Source: Pararge aegeria
Lineage: Eukaryota; Arthropoda; Insecta; Lepidoptera; Nymphalidae
Reading direction: 5' to 3'
Assembly: GCF_905163445.1 (NCBI RefSeq)
Contig: NC_053191.1
Coordinates: 15,934,001-15,998,000 of the forward strand
Length of the DNA: 64,000 nt
Under the pieces are notes generated by a model that saw nothing but the letters and a program-made list of their open reading frames with translations, ran no database searches and had not been told where the DNA came from. A program made the position numbers and the translations under genes. Below, one piece after another: positions 38,101 to 50,100 of the stretch. Within the stretch, counting starts at the first letter, position 1. Every line of letters begins with the position of its first letter.

Positions 38101-41100
38101 AGATCAGTTTTATTTATTAAAGCTAAAAAAGAAAGTGCGGAACAGTACTCCGAATTTAATAAAGTGGTAGCCTAATTCTATTTCAAATGTAAACATTGGA
38201 TTGGCATTCTGTTTTGAAAATATAATTATTATGTATTCTATGTGACATTGTTATTGAATAAATAAATAAATAGGGCGAGAAAATGGTAGACATAGTTGTC
38301 GTTATCTCTTAATGTGCTCAAAGCAAGAAGGTTAATTAACACCAAATGATATCACCTTATATATATACGTATTTTTGAGGGTTCTTTTATTTTATTTATT
38401 TATTTTTTAATTATGTATTTATAGTAGAGAGTATGTTTATATGTTTTTATATATGTGTGGAATATATTTTATATGTTTTATGTTTATTTTATGTCAATTT
38501 TAAGTTTAAAATCCTAATGTTTCACTAATGTTTGTTGTACCACTTACTTATTTCGTATAGCATTTTCTTGTATGCCTTTGGTTGCCTGGAAGAGATCGCT
38601 ATTTAGCGATAAGGCCGCCTAATTGTACGTTCTACCTTATTGTGCTGTTGTATTTGTATCTCTGTAAATTTTCTTTGTGGTGTACAGTAAAAGTGTATTC
38701 ATTCATTCATTCATTCATTCACCTTTCAGCGTCGCCGTCGGTGCGTGAGCACCATCATCAAAGGGCGAATTCCACTGGACCAACTATTAGTTTAAATATT
38801 AGTAAGTGCATTTTTTCTTAACTGTATTTTATACTTATAGCCAAATTGACAGCCGATTGGCGCAGTGGACAGCGACCGTACTCTCTGAGACAAAGACTGG
38901 GTTCGATTCAAATCGTATCTGTTTATCAAAGATCAGCTAAAGTTTGTCTGAAGAATAATAAATGTTTTTAAATTATAAGTATTTATGTATATATTTATTT
39001 GACGGCCGACTGGCGCAGTGTGCAGCGACCCTGCTTCCTGAGTCCGAGGCCGTGGGTTCGATTCCAACAACTGGAAAATGTTTGTGTGATGAACATGAAT
39101 GTTTTTCAGTGTCTGGGTGTTTATCTGTATAATATAAGTGTTTATCTATATTATTAAAAAATCAGTCATCAGTCATCAGTCATTTCAGTACCCATAACGT
39201 AAGCTACGCTTACTTTGGGGCTAGATGGCGATGTGTGTATTTTCGTAGTATATTTCTTTATTTATAAGTCCACCAATCCGCACTGGGCGAACGTGGTGGA
39301 CTACGGCCATAACCTCTTCTCATTGTTTGAGGAGACTCGTGCCCTGTTGTGAGTCGGTAATGGATTGATATGACGATGTTTATTATAAATAAATATATTC
39401 CTCAGTTATCTTACACCAAGCTCACGCTTACTTTGGGGATAGGTAGATAATATATTTTTGTAGTTTATTTATTTATTCATTATCTTCCAATTTTAAAGTT
39501 CAACAGATGTGTGAAAGGTCCTGTGACACAGCATCATATTTAAAACATTGGAATATACTAAAAAAGCACAAAAAGTAATTAACTTACCGCATGTTTAAAC
39601 TACCTGCTTTGTTATCCACTTAAGGTTTTTTGTAAATAGCAATAGCTACATTACTAATAAAGTTATAGGATATAGGTTTAAATAAGATTGTTAGTTAATA
39701 TTAAAATATATTTATAGTACCTGCCTACCTACTACCAATTTTAAACTTCTGATATATCTACCTAATTATATTGAGGGTCTTAATTAAATTCTTTAGATGT
39801 TACTTTTTGTCGACGGCACGGTGGTGTACGGTAAAATTCGTAAGAATTTATGATTACACCATAATAGTTTTAAGTCTACTTGTGAATTTTTGTTAATAAA
39901 TTTATTTATTATTATTTATTTAAGTAGTAGTATAGCTTTTTGTGACAGAGCTCGTCCATGGACCTACAACCGCCACGCTTATTTCTGCCCTAAAACAGCA
40001 TTGTTGTGTTTCGGTCTAAAAGGCATTGTTGTCGGTGTTATGGCTCATGATGCTTAACATCTACACCTCAGGTTGCAGTGTTGGATTCCAGTGATGTTAT
40101 TGAGATGGTTTTCTACTTACCATCAAATTCAAATTCAAATTCAAAATTTCTTTATTCATGTAGGCCTATCACAGGCACTTATGAAGCGTTCATACATATT
40201 TGTTTACAAAATTGTAACGGGATGGTGATAACTTAAATCTAAAGCTACGAGGGTTCCAAACGCGCCCTGGTCTAAGAAGAGCCCACAACAAACTTAGCCG
40301 GGTAAATTTATTTTTTTGTTATCACCATCTTTCAGTAAAATCAAATAGGCAATCTGGATATCTTGGGCCGTCAGTTGATACGCAGCCAATATTAGTTCAA
40401 AAGTCCATCAACACAAGTCCGATTAACGTCGAACCGAGCCGAGGTCCGAGTCCTTGAAGGAGGCACCCTCGAGTCGACCCTCCCTCGGGGGTACCCCTTC
40501 CCTCCCGAGGGCAACTGTCCTTCCGAAAATAATAATAGGAAAGTTAGTCAGTATGCTCCGAGATCGAAGTGAAGTAGTATCTAAGCGATACTTTAGTAAT
40601 GAAGATAAACATATGACCTCGGCAACGGTTCTGGAACACGATAGAGTTACGGAAGTGTGTTTTGGACGTCGGACTGAAAATTTAATTAAAGTCTTCAAAA
40701 AGTCATCAGGTGTTCTAATTCCAGGTCTTCGAATCCTAGCACTTAGCATTATTCTATAGCTTTATTAATCTGTGACAGGTGGCGAGCCTGGTGAGGCGGT
40801 GATAATAATAAACGAATCGCCCATTATGGGCTCATCGGTAGCGGTTCGGCCGCACAGCCCCTCGCAATCGCATAGAGGTAAATATTGACCTTTAACATGC
40901 TCTGCTCTATTCGAAATTTATTTCGTGTGTTTTAGTGTGTGCATGCACACGCACAGACACACACACACACAGACACACACACACACTCACACACACTGTT
41001 GTAGCTTTTTCTTCTTTCTTTCAATTGAGTTTTTTTATTGCTTTGTCTTTGGTGTACAGTAAAGTGTATTTGATATGATTTGAGGATATAATAAATAAGA

Positions 41101-44100
41101 ATGGTCTATCTATGAGTATATTAAACACATATATTGAGGTACTATGTACTTCTCTTACCACTGACGCAAGTAAGGGTTCTTTACTCGTATTATTTTTTCG
41201 CAGTGCGAGAAAGATCTTCGCTACCCGGTCCACCAGGGTCGGCGCAAACGCCGGCTCAGACCTCCCTGTTTCCCAATATTGGGACCATTGCAGGTACGTG
41301 CTCTATTGTCAAGTTTATTAAACCTTTTTATATTTTACATCCGAGCACTAACTGCAGTCGCTTGAAATCTTAAAACTAGCGGTCCCTCGCGACTTCGACC
41401 GCGTATAAATCAACCTTAAAAGACAGACAACCTTGAAAGGCTGAATTTTTTTGGAATTTTTAATGGGGAACATATTTGTCATACATGATTTTATCGAAAC
41501 TTCAACCGATAACCGATAGCGCACGCAGCGGTTGCTCTTATAAGGGAAAACCCCGATTTTGAAACATTCTTCATTGGTGGTGTGCTTCTATTGGTCTCAG
41601 CGTGATGATATATAGCCAATAGCTTTCCTCGATAAATGGGCTATCCAACACTGAAAGAATTTTTCAATTCGGACCAGTAGTTTCTGAGATCGTCGCGTTC
41701 AAGTAAACAAACTCTTCAGGGTTTCTTCTTAGACCAGGGCGCGTTTGGAACTCTCGTAGCTTTAGTTTTAAGTTGACGAATTTAGTTATCGCCATCAACT
41801 CACCTACATGTCATATTTTACATGCATTGTACGCATCCAAAGTGCCATCGATGTGCCTAAATATTAGACTTTGAATTTGACGTATAAGAATAAGATGACA
41901 GTTTTTTTTGACAAACCATGACGCAAAAAAAAAAAAAACAAAACTACGACCTAAAACCTTAAACCCTTCTCACACTGAGATGAGACCCGTGCCCTGTAGT
42001 GAGTTTATAATGATGTTGTTGATGTTCTGTAATGACAAGGTTGCTTGGAAGCATCCGGCTCCGTTTTCATCTCTCACAAGATAGAAAAATGAATTTTAAA
42101 ATGTAAAATGTAAATTGTTGATATTGGAAAAGAGCATCTGCTGAGTTTCTTGCCGGCTTCTTCTCTGTAGAATCTGCCTTCCGAACCGGTGGTACAGTCA
42201 ATACACACAGACAGACTTGACGTTTCAGAAGTGCTTATATTAGGCCTACTTGAAATAAATGAATTTTGAATTTTTTGAATTTTGAATTTTGCTGGCATCT
42301 TTTAGGGGTTCCGGCAGGAAGTTCAGGGTCCGGTGCGGCAGCGCCGTGGCGGGCGAGATTGGCGACCATCAAAAACTCATTCCTGGGATCACCTCGCTTC
42401 CACCGCAGGAAAATGCAAAGTGAGTAACTTCAGATTACACTTCCTTTCCGTATTTTTACCCTTCTTTCTGTATCGACTTTTATCCTTGAGTGTATTCGAG
42501 TCCCAACCACAACTAATATAAGATACCATAAAGTATTTAGGATTTACCGGTGAGCCGAAGCAACCAAGTTATAGAAATTGCTGCACCAACGCGTTCCCTC
42601 TCGTTTTTTCCTAACGTCAAAGGTTGTCTGGAAGAGATCGCTTTAGTGATAAGACCGCCTTTGCATGCTCTATTTTCTAAGTTCTTCTTCTTCTGTATTT
42701 GTGTTTAAATTATATAAAATGTGTGGGTGCAATAAAGACTTCAAACAAACAAAGAATCTACTTCAAATGCCATCACTCAAATGATGAGATAGTAGTCCTT
42801 CAGACGACTCTTAAATATTGGAGGGGAATTATTTCCACGGATTTCAGCAGGCAGATTGTTCCAGAGTAAGTTTAGTGTAAGAACATATTTTTTTTGCCAC
42901 GCTCTCTAAGGCGTATTGTTGGTTCCTTATATTGTATCTACCAACATTGTTAAACTAATCAATTAATGAATTGAATTGAATTCCTTATCAGGAAATTATA
43001 ATCAATTGAACTTTTGGAGTGGCACAAAAAGCCTTACTGCTACTTGTTCTAATAAAAAAAAATTAAACATAAATACCAAATAACTGCATAGAAATCTGCA
43101 AAAGTAATTCAGATAGTTTTATGATACACACACAAAAGATAAAATAAATTCTAATGCAGGTAAAGCATGACCCCTCAGTCGATTCCCAAACAAATCTTCC
43201 TAAGTTGGTCCAGACTGTAAGTCATTCTTCTATTTATTATTTGTTTTTTATAGAGTAAACATTGCGGTTTAAGAAATTCAGACATGTTCAGACATGTTCG
43301 TGAAAATTATTCACTTAAATGAAAACTGTAGTCAGAGAGTGCTACACAAAAGACTTAATTCAATATGCCAAAATAATTGATTCATATGCAGCTATCCGTC
43401 AAAAGGATACAAAAATATGAGGGTAGTATGGTACCATTGTAACAAAAACCCAATATCGCTAGGCTAACTACGTCATGAAGGGGATATTACGTAGGCGTAG
43501 AGTAACAAGATGTGCCTCAGTTTGTAGATAGAAGACATCGTTATTATTTTTCATTTAGTAGGTGGACTTTCAATAGTTTTTTAAAATTGTAGAAACTTTT
43601 ACTTTCTTTCATACTCTTAGGGAGTTTATTGTAGAATTGCGCCCTTTCAAATGTAATATTTTTTTTGCCATAGTGAGTTGTGGGTGGGCGTAGTATAATA
43701 TTATTTGCACTTCTTAACTGCCTCAATTGCGGGAATTTATTTTTAATAGTAAAAGTTGTATTTGTATATTTCTTTTGTTAACATTTTTCGAATTAGAATG
43801 CACATTCAACACACATTACCTCCTTAAATTATATATTATAGGGACTTAATTTGCATAATCAATAGATTGACACTTTCTTAAAATGGCCAACTCCTTTGAC
43901 CTTGCGATTTCCATTTCCAGCGTCCTCCGAAGAAGTCCACCTAACGCCGGAGTCGTCCCCGGAGCTAACGAAGCGATCCTGGTTTGGTTCCCTGCTGCTG
44001 TCAGCCGACAAGGAAGAAACGTTCACAGCCCTTGTTAAAGGGAAGCCCCTGGCCACCGTCAAAGCGGATTTGATACACGCTTTCCTTAGTGTGAGTAAAA

Positions 44101-47100
44101 TTCAATTTCTAAATCCAAAATATTGTGTTCATGCAAACCTATCACAGGCACTTATGAAGCATTCATACATATACTTTATTTACCATTATTGTGAGAGTGA
44201 TGGTGATAACAACATTCGTTTACTCAAAACTAAAGGTTCCGAACGAGTGAATTATGTCTCGTCAATCTCTATAGAAAAAATATGAGTAACGGTCAGAAAT
44301 AAATAGCCATACTTGTCCGAGACCACAAAAAACTTAACCGGGTCAATTATTAATTAGCCATGAAGTTGGAGAAATTCATACCCAAGCTTTTTTATCGTTC
44401 TTAATATTATAAAAGGATACGCTTATGTTTTATAAAAACTTTAAACTTATTGAGAGATGTCTCAAAGATTTCATCCGGTTGTTTGTTATAAAAGAATTTA
44501 CAAAATATGTTTTTACTACATGACATAGTGAACTTCGTATAACTTAAAATAGATTTAATTGAAAGACGACGTCTTGACGTTTCTGCAACCTCCCAAGCGC
44601 AGCGCTAAGCGCCTTATACGTGGAAGTTCCTGGGTTCGATCTCGGGCATGAAAAATTAAGATTTTATAATTTCTGAATTTCTTTTGACATTAACACCCAT
44701 ATTCATATACTTATAAGTGTGTTAACTATTGTTTTTCGTTTCTATCATTTATTATTTTTCTTTTTTTTTTTTTAATTATTAACAATGCTTAAGGATAAAT
44801 TAAAAAACACTATTAAAAATTTATAAAAAAAATAAAAAAAACTTCCACCCTCCGCTTGCGGGGCTTTTGAATGCCCAAGCAACCGGTGGTCAGGGCTCCA
44901 GAGTGAGAAACCTCCTCACAATACGCGCCGTTTCAAGGACTACTGCCTTCTGTATCCGACCCTTGATTCAACAACCAAGCGAAAGCTTCTTGAGATGTTG
45001 GTCGAAGCTTGGCGCAAGAAGACCATTGACTGAAACGACGATCGGAACAACAACGGTCGACTCAACATTCCACATGGCGGTAATCTCGTGAGCAAGGTCC
45101 AAGTATTTAGATACTTTTTCCTTTTCAGCTTTCACCAGATTATCATCATGTGGAATATATATAAATATTCTATTGTTTTATTATTATCAAGGCTCCTTAG
45201 TCTATTTATTTATCTTTTGCCATAGTACTCCATGACCTCGCCTGATATTCAATGTTATACTACTTATGGTATGGTTGTCACTGCGTACCATTTATGACAA
45301 CTTTGTATGACAAATGTTTTTTTTTACTAAGTTAGCCCTTGGCTGCAATCTCACCTGGTGGTGATGCAGTCTAAGATGGTAGCGGGCTAACCTGTTAAGG
45401 AATATGGTAGTCATGTCCCTTATCGGTTTCTACGCGACATCGCACCGGAACACTAAATCGCTTAGCGGCACTTCTTTTGTGGGTAGGGTGGTAACTAGCC
45501 AGAGCCAAAGCCTCCCACCAGACCAGACCAGACCAGACCAGATAAAATTCAGAAATTACAAATTCCAATTTTCCCTGCCGGGAATCAAACCCGGGATCTT
45601 CTACTTAATTTAACAGTGCTCACCGTTGCGCTAGGAAGGCTTTCAACAATGTGTTTTCTATCAATACATTTATCTATCTATTTATCTATTAATATTTAAT
45701 AATAATTTTAAATAACTTTGTGAGATGGTGATATAAAAAAAAAACCCGGCTAAGTTTGTTGTGGGCTTCTTCAGACCAGGACGCGCTTGGAACACTCGTG
45801 GCTTTAGTTTTAAGTTTACGAATGTTGTTATCGCCATCATCTCACTACCGTGTAATTCTTATGAACGCATCAAAAGTGCCACCAATGGCCTACTTGAATA
45901 AAGATATTTTTGACTTTGACTTTGACTTTATTTTGTGTCGCTATGATTTCAGATAGCAGAGCTGTCGCATAGCGTGCTAAGCCCGATGTCGTTTCGCGTC
46001 GAGTACAAGCGAGGATCTAACGCGCCCGCCATGTTTCAGCGACACGTCCGCTTCCAAGTGAGTTGCGTTCACCTTCTTATCTTAAGACCCCTCCCTCCCC
46101 CCTCCCCCTACTGCTTTGATCGAAAGCCGACCTTGACTAATTAGCACCCGATCGTTGACTAGCTGTTTCCCTCCTTTTGACTGAAGTATGTTTTCCTGAA
46201 ATGTAAATAGTCTATGCCCGCAATTCATTCTAGCTATCTATACGTAATCAAATATCGCCAAGACTGTCTAGTTTAGAAGCTATTAAATCTATAAATAAAT
46301 CTAGCCTGCGGAAACGTCTCTCGGTATAAACAGTATAATTTGTCTATTCAAACTACATATATCTATGCTATACTTCAAGGTCAAGATCGGTATTGCTGCT
46401 AACCCGAACATGAGTATATGTTACTTATTCAAATTTATTTTCTAAAGTCCCCCTTTTTTCTTGCCAGGACAAAAAGACAAAAGTATCATTGAATTGAAAA
46501 ATATTCAATTTTTCAATACTATGTTTTCAGGTGGATATTTCGACGATAACGAAAGCGCCGGGCGAGAACGGGAAGGAGTATCTATACGCCATCACGTTTA
46601 CACTATTATCAGGTATTTATGTTTTTATTGTAAATTTTAAGTTATTTATGTCTACAGGTAATTAATAAACATACTAATTGTTGTTAATAGATACAAATTT
46701 ATATTTATATAATAATAAAAAAAATAATTAACAAAAAGCAGAATATATCAATTTTAAGTTGTAATAACCCAATTAAAAATATAAAATAGTGTTTTGTTTT
46801 TAAAAATAATACTCACAAGGGAGTATAGAGTGGCTTTGTGACGGCATAAAAGAGCGCTATGCCATTTTGCGTGACGGCATACGGTTTGATGTTACTGCCA
46901 AGACATCTATTGAGATGTTTCATATTCATTACTATTTATAATGGTAATAAAACCATTTTCGACCGTTTTATGGAGCCGGCCATTTGTTTTTTGTGGTATA
47001 CAGTGTATACATATACAGTCGCCGCTTTCCGTGGTATACCGATTGACGAGGGGTGCCATAGATTTTTTACCAAAAAGTTCAAGTGCTAGTAGACAGTGGT

Positions 47101-50100
47101 ACCATTTATATTGAACAATAATCTCCAAAATGGCAGCTGAATATAGTCCCTTCACACAATATAGGATATCACTATTTGGAAACCTGTCAATTTAGTTCAC
47201 ACAAGACAAGACCAACACTTGCTCTATAAGACACTTTTACCAGTGAGAGAAATGGAGAGAGAAGAGAAGAGAATAGGTACAACAAAAGAAAAGATAATAA
47301 ATAGGACGTATGAAAATGCGAATATTACATATATTATAGTATATAAATACTAGCTGTTGCCCGTGACTTCGTCTGCGTTTGTTTTTGTTTTTCGAAAGAC
47401 ATGTGGCATTCGATTTAGGTGTAATTCTACGCACTTTATGTATTTAGGATAGCTAAGCCTAAAATGACGGGTTGGCTGCCGTCTGCTGAGGAGTTGTGTC
47501 CCCTATCTCCAATCACATTCATCAGATCTACACGAAATTTTGGGCTAAATTAAACAGAAATTATAAACCTCTAAAGTACAAAAGTAATTATTTAAATCGG
47601 TTATCACTTGACAGCGTTATGGTGTAAAATCGTCAAACACCTTCTACCCCTCTCCCAAAAGAACTCAGCTTAATTTCGGGATAAAAGGTATCCTATATTA
47701 ATTCTAACATCTTCAGAAATATGTGTACAAAGTTTCATGCTGATCGGCTTAGTAGTTGCGTGAAAGCGTGACAAACAAACTTACATTCACATTTATAACA
47801 TTAGTAGGGATAATATACTGCAATGCAAAGAAATAAAAAAAAAAAACAAGGAGGAAAGACAGTGCTGCTTCAGTCTGCATTTAAAAGTACTGATATTTCT
47901 TTGCAACCGAATTGTTACGATTGAGTGTGTGTTACGTTGCTGCAGGTAACATCCGCCGTTTCCGCCGCGTATGCGAGGTCGTGCAAGCGGCCGTCTGTAG
48001 AGCGCCGGGGGCATCTCGGGCGCCGCCGCACCACCCCCCTTCCCCCCGTGCGCAGAGGCGAGCCATCGCGCCGCACGGTAAGAGGATACACACGTGTTAA
48101 AAAAAAACAGAGGATAGAGATGGCGGTAGACCAGGTATTCACTTCAATACACACTATGTTCAGGATCGCACTTCGATCTTTCATTAATTTGAAAGAAAGA
48201 AAAATCGTATTTTTTGTTACACATTTGTGTAATAAAATTGTAAAGTATAAAAATAAAAAAAATGTGTGACAAAGGAGCTAGTGTTGCCCAAATTCAGTCT
48301 TGGTCTTGCAGTCTTGGTCTTGTTCTTGCGTTTTTGCAAGACCAAGACCAAGAACAAGACCGCGTATTTTTAGCAAGACCAAGACCAAGACTGACCGTGC
48401 AAGACTTGAGCAAGAACAAGACATAGCCTGCAAGACTCTTGCGTCTTGCAGCTAGGACTTAGCGCTATTTCACGGAGTAGTTAGGTGTAACAGTTCGGTG
48501 TATAGGTAGGTAGGTACGCTTAGGAATTCTATGAGACGCAAAAAACTATATCAAAGAATATGAAAAACTGGACCTATGCGCATTACGACTAATACCATAA
48601 ACATAGCGAATAAAAAAATATCTATTAAAATCAAACTGAGTGCATGCATAGTTATGTTTTAACCATCGGCACTTTGATAATGCGGCATCAAAGGTTTTGT
48701 ACTTACTTCTCAAAGAAATTTGCCGCTTTTCGGAAGTACATGGTTATGATACACGCGCCGGCGGCTTCTTTTGAAATCTAAAACAATCGTTGCCGCCGCG
48801 CCGAAATCATAACATTTGACACTATTCATGCAAAATAATTTCGAATTTTAAGAGTACCTACAGGTGTTCCAAAGAATAAATAAGTTTCAGAGTGCTTAGA
48901 ATGAAAATGAATACATTATACTGATCACGCAAGTAGTATTATGATTAGGATAAAATGGTGAGGATAGGTAGTAGATGTCATAATAATTCATTCTAGTAAG
49001 TAATTATAATATTGATTACTTATATGGTTTTAAACTAATTACTTAGGTACTATTATTGTACATTTAGTCATTATATTTCTTAAGTTTTTACAAGAAAAAA
49101 TAGCAAAAAAGTGTTCGAATATCTCTGAGAGAGATGATGAGAGTAAGTATTTACTAGCTGTGCCCGCGACTTCGTCCACGAGGAATAGTAACTTTGGAGG
49201 TATAGTGACGTTCAGGATTTATTTATTTATTTTAAAACTTCTGTCATCAAACATACAAACGAACTCTTCAGCTTTATTCAAATAAATGATAAATCGTAAA
49301 ACTCTTTTATTAAATTTCTTATAAGTTGAGGGTTCAATCTCTTTCTAGACAGATAAGTATTGTTCTTTAAAATACAGTCAAGTTATTGTAATTAATTTGT
49401 TTTTTTACATGTTTTAGCAAATGTAAGCTTATAAATCATAAATGTTTATTAAGAAACAGTTACTTCCATGGAAAACGACATATAGGTCAGTTGATTTTTC
49501 GAATTTCTTATCAAATCTTCAGTTATTTATTAATCTGCTTGATCTTTACTATGGCTATGTTAATTCAAGCTCACAATGTTCCAATTCTAATACGTTTTTC
49601 TAAGATTTAAAGTAAACTTTAATAAATAGTAATAGACTAATAGGTAATTGCAAGACTTGCAAGACTCTTGCTGCAAGACCAAGACCAAGACCAAGACCAG
49701 GTGTATTGGCGCAAGACCAAGACCAAGACTGGCTAAGTCTCGTCTTGTTCTTGCATTTGGGCAACACTAAAAGGAGCTGGCTCAGTATAGCTGCATACTA
49801 AAACGCGTAGCACTGGTTTTCAACCAGTTATAATAATTAACAGTATTATTGAAGCTAAATACCTAGTTTCTTAGCAGTAATTATTTATTCTCATGACTAA
49901 TATTCTTGCTTACTATTAAAGTATTAATTTTATAAAAGATATCATTAAAGCCCACCAGCCTGCATTAGATCAGTGTTGTGGGTCCTGATGTTGCGTCAGA
50001 TAAGAGATATACTTGTCTGATGCAACATCAGGTACCAACATAGTACCAACAACTTATCTCAACTCCATCACCAGTACATACGACTCTTGTTTCGTCACAA

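Noticed and set aside
47793..48269. Several GC-rich open frames around exon 20 on both strands
   Set aside because: They are shadows of BRSK exon 20, whose own frame continues the conserved C-terminal domain.
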